Shown one piece after another: positions 7,298 to 14,164 of a DNA stretch of 64,000 nucleotides (position 1 is its first letter; each line of letters begins with the position of its first letter). Below the pieces are notes generated by a model that made no database searches, was not told the origin of the DNA, and saw nothing but the letters and a program-made list of their open reading frames with translations. The stretch is from CAXTKD01 sp964244885 (GTDB taxonomy: Bacteria > Pseudomonadota > Alphaproteobacteria > Sphingomonadales > Sphingomonadaceae), in contig CAXTKD010000003.1 of NCBI GenBank assembly GCA_964244885.1, forward strand, positions 124,001 to 188,000, written 5' to 3'. Made by a program: the position numbers and the translations under genes.

Positions 7298-7786
7298 ATG
7301 AAGAGACTCGCATATGCGGCGCTGGCGCTGCTGACGACCGCCGCGGGGCCGGCCGATTTCCAGGCGCGCGTGCTGGCCGAGCATAACCGCGCGCGGGCGG
7401 CTGTCGGCGCACCGCCGCTGGCCTGGAACAACCGGCTTTCCAGCGACGCGATCGCCTGGGGCATGACCCTGGCGCGCGAACGGCGCTGGGAGCACGACGG
7501 CAACAACGACGACGAGGGCGAGAATTTGTGGATGGGGACGGCGGGCGCCTTCACCGTCGAGGAGATGATCGGCAGCTGGGCCGGCGAGCGGCGTGACTAC
7601 CGGCCCGGCGTGTTCCCGAACATCGCGCGGCCGGGCAGGAGCTGGCATGACGTCGGGCATTACACGCAGATGATCTGGGCGAGGACGACCGAGGTCGGCT
7701 GCGGGCTCGTGCGGGGGGATGGCAGCGACTATCTGGTGTGCCGCTACTCGCCGCCGGGGAATGTGATGGGCGCGCGGATTCCCTAG
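7298..7786 (+). CDS. CAP/SCP-superfamily secreted protein
   Basis: 162-aa CAP-domain (PR-1/SCP-like) protein. A short hydrophobic signal peptide (MKRLAYAALALLTTAAG) precedes a typical CAP fold: VLAEHNRARAAVGAPPLAWN, then the second motif RRWEHDG, then DVGHYTQMIWARTTEVGCG and YLVCRYSPPGN. The two conserved His and the GENLW Glu are present. CAP proteins are extracytoplasmic; the bacterial ones mostly have no known activity. It lies 42 bases after the M56 protease gene on the same strand and could be co-transcribed. Convergent with the ligase gene across a C-rich inverted repeat. Confidence 0.9.
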   Translation: MKRLAYAALALLTTAAGPADFQARVLAEHNRARAAVGAPPLAWNNRLSSDAIAWGMTLARERRWEHDGNNDDEGENLWMGTAGAFTVEEMIGSWAGERRDYRPGVFPNIARPGRSWHDVGHYTQMIWARTTEVGCGLVRGDGSDYLVCRYSPPGNVMGARIP

Positions 7787-7788
7787 TT

Positions 7789-7901
7789 AATCCCCTCCCC
7801 AGCGGGGAGGGGCAGGGGTGGGGAGAGCCTCTCCGTCCGCTCAGAGTTTCGGGGCCTTCGGCCGGACCCCACCCCTACCCCTCCCCTGAGGGGAGGGGAT
7901 T
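7789..7901. repeat. C-rich inverted repeat, copy 1
   Basis: Two 35-base arms (7789-7823 and 7867-7901) are inverted copies with few mismatches. Each arm contains its own small CCCCTCCCC/GGGGAGGGG hairpin. It sits between convergent genes, where it could terminate both transcripts. Confidence 0.85.
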
Positions 7902-7902
7902 T

Positions 7903-8937
7903 TCAGATTTTTAATTTTTCTTCGAGCAGCGCGACGCTGGCTTCGGGCTGGAGCTGGTCCATCCGGCACTGGTCGGGCCGCTTGTCGGGGCGCCAGCGGA
8001 GGAAGCGGGTGCCGTGGCGGAAGCGGTCGCCGGTGACGTGGTCGTAGCGGACCTCGGCGATCAGTTCGGGGCGGAGCGGCTGCCATTCGGCGGAGCGGTC
8101 GGTGGTCCAGCGGCTCGGGCCGCCGGGGGCCTTGCCGGTGAAGCCCGGAGCTTCGACCAGCGGCTCGAGGAGCGCGGTTAGGGCGGGGCGGTCCTTGTCC
8201 GAGATGCCCGAGGTGAAGCCGACATGGTTGAGCAGTCCGGCGTCGTCGTAGAGGCCGAGGAGGAGGGAGCCGACCTGCCTGCTCCCCGTGGCGTAGCGGA
8301 AGCCGCCGACGACGCAGTCGGCGGTGCGCAGGCGCTTGATCTTGAGCATCGCGCGCTCGCCCGGCGCGTAGGGCGCGTCGAGGCGCTTGGCGACGACTCC
8401 GTCGAGCGCGCCGCCGGTGCTGTCGAGCCAGGACTGCGCCTGAGCGGCGTCGTCGGTGAAGGGCGAGAGGCGGAGGGCAGCGGACCGCTCGCCGGCGTGA
8501 AGCGCTTCGAGGGCGGCGCGGCGTTCGACGAGGGGGCGGCCGGCGAGCGGCCCGGGGTCGGCGAGGCAATCGAACAGCATGAACTGCGCGGGCGTCGCGA
8601 GCGACAGCTTGGCGACGCGGCTCTCGGCAGGGTGGAGGCGCTGCTGGAGCGCGTCGAACGACAGGGTGTCGCCCTGCGGCACGATCAGCTCGCCGTCGAG
8701 GATGAAGCGATCGGCCTTGAGCGCCAGCAGCATGGCGACGACTTCGGGGAAGTAGCGCTCCAGTGGCTTGCCCGATTTGGACATCAGCGCGAGCGCGGCG
8801 CCGTCGCGGAAGGCGAGGCAGCGGAAGCCGTCCCACTTGGGCTCGAAGCGCCAGCCGGGCTCGGCGGGAAGGGCGTCGACGAGCTTGGCTTCCATCGGCT
8901 CGTAGCCGGGGGCGAGGGGGAGGTGGGCGAAGGGCAT
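7903..8937 (-). CDS. ATP-dependent DNA ligase (LigC/LigD-ligase type)
   Basis: 344-aa ATP-dependent DNA ligase, EC 6.5.1.1. The nucleotidyltransferase domain has the active-site Lys in FEPKWDGFRC (about residue 34), motif III (FMLFDCLA), motif IV (LDGVVAKRLD) and motif V (MLKIKRLRTADCVVGGF). The C-terminal OB-fold domain ends with AEVRYDHVTGDRFRHGTRFLRWRPDK. The length fits stand-alone ligases related to LigD. There is no polymerase or phosphoesterase domain, and no ku gene is seen nearby, so a role in end joining or repair is inferred from the family only. Confidence 0.92.
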   Translation of the reverse strand: MPFAHLPLAPGYEPMEAKLVDALPAEPGWRFEPKWDGFRCLAFRDGAALALMSKSGKPLERYFPEVVAMLLALKADRFILDGELIVPQGDTLSFDALQQRLHPAESRVAKLSLATPAQFMLFDCLADPGPLAGRPLVERRAALEALHAGERSAALRLSPFTDDAAQAQSWLDSTGGALDGVVAKRLDAPYAPGERAMLKIKRLRTADCVVGGFRYATGSRQVGSLLLGLYDDAGLLNHVGFTSGISDKDRPALTALLEPLVEAPGFTGKAPGGPSRWTTDRSAEWQPLRPELIAEVRYDHVTGDRFRHGTRFLRWRPDKRPDQCRMDQLQPEASVALLEEKLKI

Positions 8938-8962
8938 GGGGGCGTAACGCCCGAGACGAGAC

Positions 8963-9065
8963 TCCGTTCGTCCTGAGCCCTTCGGCTTCGCTCAGGAGAG
9001 CCCTGTCGAAGGACGAGTCGCACGCCGAGCGGGCCACGTGGTTCGACAGGCTCACCACGAACGGA
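8963..9065. repeat. Palindromic repeat copy 3 (long form)
   Basis: The first half carries an internal insertion (cccttcggcttcgctcaggag) that makes its own CCTGAGC/GCTCAGG hairpin. The second half has the stem GTGGT/ACCAC. It is intergenic, between the ligase gene and the RHH-like gene. Confidence 0.9.
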
Positions 9066-9080
9066 GGTTGGTGGGAGAGG

Positions 9081-9440
9081 CTACGCCCTGGGCTTGGCGG
9101 GCTTCGGCGCCTTGGGCGGTTTCTCGTCGCGCTTGGCGAGGCCGGCGGTCCAGGCGGCGAGGGCGGCGGCGCCCGCTGCGGCGGCGACATCCTTCGCGAC
9201 CTTCGAGCCGAAGTCCTTGACCGCCTTTTCGAGATGCGGCGCGAGCGGGTGGTCGCGAAGCGGGGCGACGGCGTCGGCGATGCGGTCGCCCATGCTCTTC
9301 AGCGGGCCGTCGTCGAGGTGGGCGCGCAACGCATCGTGGATGCGGACCTCCCAATCCTCGCCAAGCGCCTGGAAACGCTCGGCGATCTCCGACGGGATCC
9401 GAATCTTGACGCCCCGGGCGTCATCGCTGTTCTTGGCCAT
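9081..9440 (-). CDS. Hypothetical protein with BrnA-like ribbon-helix-helix segment
   Basis: 119 aa from the ATG at 9440. Residues 10-45 (VKIRIPSEIAERFQALG, then WEVRIHDALRAHL) resemble the DNA-binding ribbon-helix-helix of BrnA-type antitoxins. No toxin gene adjoins it. A central Ala-rich helix (VAKDVAAAAGAAALAAWTAG) and a Lys/Pro tail follow. The function is unknown; a DNA- or nucleoid-associated role is possible. The longer in-frame start at 9497 lacks support. Confidence 0.6.
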   Translation of the reverse strand: MAKNSDDARGVKIRIPSEIAERFQALGEDWEVRIHDALRAHLDDGPLKSMGDRIADAVAPLRDHPLAPHLEKAVKDFGSKVAKDVAAAAGAAALAAWTAGLAKRDEKPPKAPKPAKPRA

Positions 9441-9508
9441 GCGGAGAGAATAGCGCGGAACGCCCGCTTGTTCCATGCGTCCTATCGCCGAGACCAAGGA
9501 GAAAGCCG

Positions 9509-9736
9509 ATGGCCGACATTCGTGACGAGGACCGCCCGCTGGCGTCGCACCCGGATTCGCCGGTGGGCGAGCAGCGCGAGGCGCTCGACGCCGAGCATTT
9601 CAAGGGCGACGCGATGCCGACCCGCGACCAGCGGCTCGACATCAATATCGACGAGAGCTTCCCGGCGAGCGATCCGCCGGCGATCACCCAGCCAAGGCTG
9701 TCGAACGATCCGCCGCCGGGGGGGAAGTACGACTAG
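9509..9736 (+). CDS. Small acidic hypothetical protein
   Basis: 75 aa, hydrophilic and acidic, with a good ribosome site (AAGGAGAAA before the ATG). The segment DINIDESFPASDPPAITQP resembles short conserved proteins that I recall from sphingomonads and other alphaproteobacteria, of unknown function. It shows no membrane segment or catalytic motif. A strong terminator hairpin follows 9 bases after the stop. Confidence 0.7.
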   Translation: MADIRDEDRPLASHPDSPVGEQREALDAEHFKGDAMPTRDQRLDINIDESFPASDPPAITQPRLSNDPPPGGKYD

Positions 9737-9744
9737 CTCTTTAT

Positions 9745-9775
9745 AAATCCCCTCCCCTGAGGGGAGGGGATTTTT
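9745..9775. terminator. Bidirectional intrinsic terminator
   Basis: A perfect 13-bp stem (AAATCCCCTCCCC / GGGGAGGGGATTT) with a TGA loop is followed by a T run on the + strand and preceded by A residues that act as a T run on the - strand. It lies between convergent genes ending at 9736 and 9785. It uses the core of the C-rich repeat family. Confidence 0.85.
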
Positions 9776-9784
9776 ATCGCTCTT

Positions 9785-10474
9785 TCACCGGCACGCCGCC
9801 CACGCTTTCATGTCGAGGTGGAAGTGGTTGGCATGGGCGGCGTTATAGTCGGGGCTTAGCGTCGTGCCGAACAGGCGGCAGGCGCCGTCGCGAGCGGCGC
9901 GGAGGAAGGCGCCGCGCTCGCCGCCGTCGGGCCAATCGCCCAGAACCGGGATCGTGCGGCCGTCCTTGAGCCGAAAGGCGGCGATGTCGAGGGCGTTGGA
10001 GGTGGCGTGCTCGCTCCATGCGCCGCTGTCGCGGCCATAGAGGCGGCGGCAGGAGTAGCTGCCGTAATGGTCGATGCGGGCGACATCGCCGCCGAGCAGG
10101 CGTCGGGCCTGCGGGCGGACGACCTGGCGCTCCCAGATGGCGAGCGCCGCGACCATCGGACAGGTGAGACGCAGCGGCTGCGGCGAATAGGCGATGGTCG
10201 AGCGGCGGAGGAAGACGACGTCGCGGTAGCCGCAGCCGGGGCCGTCGCGGCGGTCGGGCAGCGGCGTGAAGGCGATGCCCGAGCGCGCGAGAGCCGCCTG
10301 GCAGGCGGCGGGGTCGTTCGCCAGCAGCGCGAGCTTCATGTGGGTGGCGGCGCCGATCGGCGCGCGCAGGTCGAGCGGAGTCCACGGCAGGTCCTGCGGA
10401 CGGGTGCGCTCGATGTGGCGCAGGCCGAGGAAGGCGGCTAGGACGAGGATCGCGAAGACGAGGAGCGCGCGCAC
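9785..10474 (-). CDS. Extensin-like C-terminal domain protein
   Basis: 229 aa with an N-terminal signal anchor (LLVFAILVLAAFLGL). The body has the extensin-like C-terminal family pattern: PLRLTCPMVAALAIWERQVV, then SYSCRRLYGR, then SEHATSNALDIAAFRLKDGR and NHFHLDM. The conserved His and Asp residues (SEHATSNALD, HANHFHLD) suggest a D-Ala-D-Ala peptidase-like, zinc-dependent fold acting in the periplasm; activity is not established for most members. It starts with GTG at 10474 and is divergent from manA, with only 35 bases between the starts. Confidence 0.85.
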   Translation of the reverse strand: MRALLVFAILVLAAFLGLRHIERTRPQDLPWTPLDLRAPIGAATHMKLALLANDPAACQAALARSGIAFTPLPDRRDGPGCGYRDVVFLRRSTIAYSPQPLRLTCPMVAALAIWERQVVRPQARRLLGGDVARIDHYGSYSCRRLYGRDSGAWSEHATSNALDIAAFRLKDGRTIPVLGDWPDGGERGAFLRAARDGACRLFGTTLSPDYNAAHANHFHLDMKAWAACR

Positions 10475-10509
10475 GGGCGGACAACGCCGGGCACCGCGAA
10501 AGGGTGGCG

Positions 10510-11352
10510 ATGGCGACGAAGCTGATCACGCGGCGGATCGAAAAGGTCTGGGGACGGCGCGACCTGGGGCCGTGGTTCGAGGCCGTGCCGGAGGGCGGCG
10601 CGCCGGTCGGCGAGATCTGGTTCGAGATGCCGGGCACCGGCGCGGCGCCCGAGCTGCTGGTGAAATTCCTGTTCACCTCCGAGAGGCTGTCGATCCAGGT
10701 TCATCCGAACGATGAGGAAGCAAAGGCGCGCGGGCTGGCGCGCGGCAAGGACGAGGCGTGGGTCGTGCTCGCCGCCGAGCCCGAGTCGACGATCGCGCTC
10801 GGGCTAAGGCAAGAGATGCGGCGCGGGCAGCTCGCGGCGGCGGCGCGCTACGGCTCGATCGAGACGATGGTCGACTGGAAGCCGGTGAAGGCGGGCGACG
10901 CGATCTATTCGGCGGCGGGGACGGTGCACGCCATCGGCGCGGGGCTGACGGTGGTCGAGATCCAGCAGAACGTCGATGTCACCTACCGGCTGTATGACTA
11001 CGGCCGCCCGCGCGAGCTGCATCTGGAGGACGGAATCGCGGTGGCGGACGCGCGGCCGTGGCAAGGCTCGACCGAGGCGCGGACGATCGCGCCGGGGCGC
11101 AAGGTGGTGGCGCAGGGCCCCAAGCTGACGGTGGAGCGCTGGCGCGGGCTGGGGGCCGGGGTGGTGACGCCCGGGGCGGGGCGGCCGGTCTGGCTGGTGA
11201 CGCTGGGGGCGACGACGATCGGCGGCGAGCGGGCGGGCGCCGGGGAAACGTGGTTCATCGACGGCGCGACGGAGGTCGATGCGGGGGGGAGCGAGTTGAT
11301 TGTGGGCTATGCGGGTGGGGCGGATTCTGCGGGGCTTTGGGCGGGCGCCTAA
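10510..11352 (+). CDS. manA: Class I mannose-6-phosphate isomerase
   Basis: 280-aa cupin-type zinc enzyme that interconverts fructose-6-P and mannose-6-P, feeding GDP-mannose and exopolysaccharide synthesis. Metal-site segments are SIQVHPNDEEAKARG and SAAGTVHAIGAG; the latter is followed by VVEIQQNVDVTYRLYDYGR, diagnostic for the short bacterial class. The ATG at 10510 gives MATKLITRRIEKVWGRRDLG; a GTG at 10504 is in frame. It is monocistronic and ends near a C-rich inverted repeat that separates it from the convergent NUDIX gene. Confidence 0.93.
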   Translation: MATKLITRRIEKVWGRRDLGPWFEAVPEGGAPVGEIWFEMPGTGAAPELLVKFLFTSERLSIQVHPNDEEAKARGLARGKDEAWVVLAAEPESTIALGLRQEMRRGQLAAAARYGSIETMVDWKPVKAGDAIYSAAGTVHAIGAGLTVVEIQQNVDVTYRLYDYGRPRELHLEDGIAVADARPWQGSTEARTIAPGRKVVAQGPKLTVERWRGLGAGVVTPGAGRPVWLVTLGATTIGGERAGAGETWFIDGATEVDAGGSELIVGYAGGADSAGLWAGA

Positions 11353-11374
11353 GCGGGGACATTTGCCGCGACGG

Positions 11375-11471
11375 AGGCCCCACCCCAAACCCCTCCCCTG
11401 AAGGAGAGGGGCTTTTTGCATCGTGCTGACCGAAGCCCCTCTCCTTCAGGGGAGGGGTTGGGGTGGGGCCT
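11375..11471. repeat. C-rich inverted repeat, copy 2
   Basis: Arms at 11375-11414 and 11433-11471 are inverted copies differing by a single base, around an 18-base spacer. The left arm ends with GGGGCTTTTT, a plausible terminator for manA. It lies between convergent genes. Confidence 0.88.
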
Positions 11472-11487
11472 GCGCGACGGGCGAAGC

Positions 11488-12258
11488 TTACCCGCGCCTG
11501 ACACTCCCAAGCGCTTCGCTCGTCACCGGATAGCCGTGATCCTCGGGGATGCAGAGGTGGGGGACGCCATCGCGCTCCTCGATCCATGGCACGATCAGGC
11601 GGACGGGGGTGGCGCGGGCGGCTTCGATCAGCGCCTCGATGACGTCGTGCGCGGCGAGGCGTTCGAGGTTGCGGCGGGTCGGGAAGATGATCGCGGAGAG
11701 GCCGGCGTCGGCGCGGGCGAGGGCGTCGGCGGGGCGGATCCAGTGCGAGGTCACCGATTCCGAGCCGTCGTGGAGCGCGGTTTCGCCCGGCGGCATGCGG
11801 GCCAGATAGAACAGGGTGTCGAAGCGCGCATGCTCGAGGCCGGCGGGCGGGCACCAGCGCGCGAAGGGGACGAGCAGCGCCGGATCGAGGCGGTGGCCGG
11901 TCTCGGCGAGCAGCGCGGCGAAATCCGCCTCGTGCGCGACGAGGCGGCGGCGCCAGGCGGCGCGGCTGGCTTCGGACACCGGAGGGCCGGTGGTGACGAG
12001 CACCCCCGCCTCCTCGAAGGTCTCGCGGAGCGCGGCGATGCGCGCGGCGGCGTCGACGGGGTCGAGCGCCGCGAAGCCGGGGGCGAGGGCGGCGTCCGCC
12101 GCCAGCGCGCGGTCGGACTCGTCGACCTTGCCGCCGGGAAACACCATCGCGCCGCCGGCGAAGCCCATCGACCGGGCGCGCTCGACCATGAACAGCTCAA
12201 GGCCGCTTGGCCCCTCGCGAAGGAGGACGAGGGTGGCGGCGGCTTTGGTGTCGGTCAT
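11488..12258 (-). CDS. NUDIX hydrolase (NUDT19/RppH-like acyl-CoA/ADP-ribose type)
   Basis: 256-aa NUDIX protein. The NUDIX box is interrupted, as in the NUDT7/19-like group: VFPGGKVDESD, then an insert of about 35 residues, then AALRETFEEAGVLV, carrying the metal-binding RE-x2-EE core. The N-terminus (AAATLVLLREGPSGLELFMVER) and the later FDTLFYLARMPP fit the same group, which contains CoA and nucleoside-diphosphate hydrolases. The substrate cannot be told from the sequence. A tRNA gene lies 12 bases upstream on the same strand. Confidence 0.88.
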   Translation of the reverse strand: MTDTKAAATLVLLREGPSGLELFMVERARSMGFAGGAMVFPGGKVDESDRALAADAALAPGFAALDPVDAAARIAALRETFEEAGVLVTTGPPVSEASRAAWRRRLVAHEADFAALLAETGHRLDPALLVPFARWCPPAGLEHARFDTLFYLARMPPGETALHDGSESVTSHWIRPADALARADAGLSAIIFPTRRNLERLAAHDVIEALIEAARATPVRLIVPWIEERDGVPHLCIPEDHGYPVTSEALGSVRRG

Positions 12259-12270
12259 GGCGAAAAGGCC

Positions 12271-12346
12271 TGGTGGAGCTGAGGGGAATCGAACCCCTGA
12301 CCTCTGCAGTGCGATTGCAGCGCTCTCCCATCTGAGCTACAGCCCC
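12271..12346 (-). tRNA. tRNA-Ala (anticodon CGC)
   Basis: A complete 76-nt cloverleaf with encoded CCA. The acceptor stem GGGGCTG pairs with CAGCTCC and includes the G3-U70 wobble pair that identifies tRNA-Ala. The anticodon stem CTGCA/TGCAG encloses the loop ATCGCAC, and the T arm is AGGGG-TTCGAAT-CCCCT. It reads GCG codons, which are frequent in this genome. Confidence 0.96.
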
Positions 12347-12389
12347 AGGCGGCGCTTCCTATAGGGTCCGCCATTCCCCCGCGCAACGG

Positions 12390-12686
12390 CTATTCCACGT
12401 CCTGCCCGTCCTTGATCCGGACGTGGTGGCGGATGACCTCGTCGATGATAAAGCGCAGGAATTTCTCCGAGAATTCGGGATCGAGATTGGCGGCGCGCGC
12501 GAGCTCGCGGAGGCGCGCGATCTGGCGCTGCTCGCGGCCGGGATCGGCGGGCGGCAGCCGGGTCTCCGCCTTGTAGGCGCCGACCTTCTGCGTGATCTTG
12601 AAGCGCTCGGCGAGGATGAAGACCAGCGCCGCGTCGATATTGTCGATGCTCTCGCGGTAGCTTTCGAGCGTCGCATCCTCGGCCAT
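12390..12686 (-). CDS. Chorismate mutase (AroQ type)
   Basis: 98-aa monofunctional AroQ-class enzyme converting chorismate to prephenate for Phe/Tyr synthesis. The sequence has the helical family pattern: YRESIDNIDAALVFILAERF, then KITQKVGAYKAETRLPPADPGRE, then FLRFIIDEVIRHH. The active-site Arg and Lys candidates lie in LAERFKITQKVG and DPGREQRQ. No fused prephenate dehydratase or dehydrogenase domain is present. It is divergent from the polyprenyl synthase gene. Confidence 0.9.
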   Translation of the reverse strand: MAEDATLESYRESIDNIDAALVFILAERFKITQKVGAYKAETRLPPADPGREQRQIARLRELARAANLDPEFSEKFLRFIIDEVIRHHVRIKDGQDVE

Positions 12687-12741
12687 GCGGCATTCCCCCT
12701 TGTTGCCTTGCCCGTCTAGCGGCTTATGGTGCGCGCCGACA

Positions 12742-13758
12742 ATGACCGCGACGATTCACCCCCTCCGTCCGCGCGACGGCGCGCCGTCGCTGCAGCCGCT
12801 GCTTGCGCTCGTCGCCGAGGAGCTGAACGCGGTCAACCGGGTCATCCTCGACCGCATGCAGAGCCCCGTCTCGCTGATCCCCGAGCTTGCCGGCCATCTG
12901 ATCGCCGGCGGCGGCAAGCGCATGCGGCCGATGCTGACATTGGCTTGCGCGCGGATGCTTGGCTACGGCGGCAACCGGCACCATGAGCTGGCGGCGTGCG
13001 TCGAGTTCCTGCACACCGCGACCTTGCTGCACGACGACGTGGTGGATGGATCGGACCTGCGGCGCGGGCGGCAGACCGCGAACCTGATCTGGGGCAACCA
13101 GGCGACGGTGCTGGTCGGCGACTTCCTGTTCTCGCGCAGCTTCGAGCTGATGGTCGAGGATGGCTCGCTAAGGGTGTTGAAAATCCTGAGCAATGCGGCG
13201 GCGGTGATCACCCAGGGCGAGGTCGCGCAGCTGACCGCGGCGCGGCACATCGACACCAGCGAGGACCGCTATCTGGAGATCATCACCGCGAAAACCGCGG
13301 TGCTGTTCGCCGCCGCCTGCCGGATTGCCGCGGCGGTGGCGGAGCGCGACCAGAAGGAGGAGGCGGCGCTGGAAAGCTACGGCCGCAACCTCGGCATCGC
13401 CTTCCAGCTGGTCGACGACGCGATCGACTATGTCTCCGACGCGGGGACGATGGGCAAGTCGATCGGCGACGACTTCCGCGAGGGCAAGGTGACGCTGCCG
13501 GTGATCCTCGCCTACCAGCGCGGCAGCGAGGAGGAGCGCAAGTTCTGGCGCGACGCGGTGAGCGGCAGGGCGGCGGGCGAGGCGGAGCTGGCACGCGCCG
13601 TCGGGCTGATCCGAAGCAGCCGCGCGCTCGACGACACGCTGGCGCGGGCGCGGCATTACGGCACCCGCGCCATCGACGCGCTTTCCGCCTTTCCCCAGGG
13701 CGAGGCGCGGGCGGCGCTGAGCGAGACGGTCGAGTTCGCCATCTCGCGGGCGTATTAG
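12742..13758 (+). CDS. ispB: Polyprenyl diphosphate synthase (octa-/decaprenyl type)
   Basis: 338-aa trans-prenyltransferase that builds the ubiquinone side chain from IPP and an allylic primer. The first Asp-rich motif is LLHDDVVDGSDLRRG and the second is QLVDDAIDYVSD. GGGKRMRPMLTL is the IPP-binding GKRLRP-like motif. The ATG at 12742 (MTATIHPLRPRDG) is chosen because upstream in-frame sequence overlaps the start region of the divergent chorismate mutase gene. Chain length cannot be read reliably. ispB is used as the best symbol. Confidence 0.92.
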   Translation: MTATIHPLRPRDGAPSLQPLLALVAEELNAVNRVILDRMQSPVSLIPELAGHLIAGGGKRMRPMLTLACARMLGYGGNRHHELAACVEFLHTATLLHDDVVDGSDLRRGRQTANLIWGNQATVLVGDFLFSRSFELMVEDGSLRVLKILSNAAAVITQGEVAQLTAARHIDTSEDRYLEIITAKTAVLFAAACRIAAAVAERDQKEEAALESYGRNLGIAFQLVDDAIDYVSDAGTMGKSIGDDFREGKVTLPVILAYQRGSEEERKFWRDAVSGRAAGEAELARAVGLIRSSRALDDTLARARHYGTRAIDALSAFPQGEARAALSETVEFAISRAY

Positions 13759-13788
13759 GGGCGGCGCGGGTTCGAAGGCTGAGCGACT

Positions 13789-13868
13789 ACGTCCTTCGAC
13801 AAGCTCAGGACGAACGGATAAATTGGAATACACCAGACTCCGTTCGTGGTGAGCCTGTCGAACCACGA
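13789..13868. repeat. Palindromic repeat copy 4
   Basis: Paired halves with stems GTCCT/AGGAC and GTGGT/ACCAC in inverted orientation, about 20 bases apart. It is intergenic, between the polyprenyl synthase and GIY-YIG genes. Confidence 0.9.
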
Positions 13869-13882
13869 GATCGCGCAAGCCT

Positions 13883-14164
13883 ATGGCCTTCCACGTTTAC
13901 ATGCTGCGCTGTTCTGACGGCAGCTACTATATCGGCCATACGGATAATCTGGATGCGCGGCTGGGCCAGCATCGATCCGGCCTGATACCGGGTTACACGG
14001 CCACGCGTCTCCCGATCGAGATCGTTTGGAACGACTGGTTTCCGACCCGCCTCGAAGCCCTGGAACGCGAGCGCCAGATCAAGGGCTGGACCCGCGCCAA
14101 GAAGGAAGCGCTGATCGCCGGCGACTGGGGCCGTATCAGCGCCCTCGCAAAGAGCCGCGAATGA
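13883..14164 (+). CDS. GIY-YIG domain protein (UPF0213 type)
   Basis: 93-aa stand-alone GIY-YIG nuclease domain. The hallmark is VYMLRCSDGSYYIGHTDNLDARLGQHRSG, with the catalytic Arg, the downstream His and the Glu in LEALERERQIKGWTR. Proteins of this class (YhbQ-like) are weakly characterised DNA/RNA nucleases. The stop codon overlaps the ATG of hrpB (ATGA), so the two genes are translationally coupled, though I see no established functional link. It starts 14 bases downstream of a palindromic repeat. Confidence 0.92.
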   Translation: MAFHVYMLRCSDGSYYIGHTDNLDARLGQHRSGLIPGYTATRLPIEIVWNDWFPTRLEALERERQIKGWTRAKKEALIAGDWGRISALAKSRE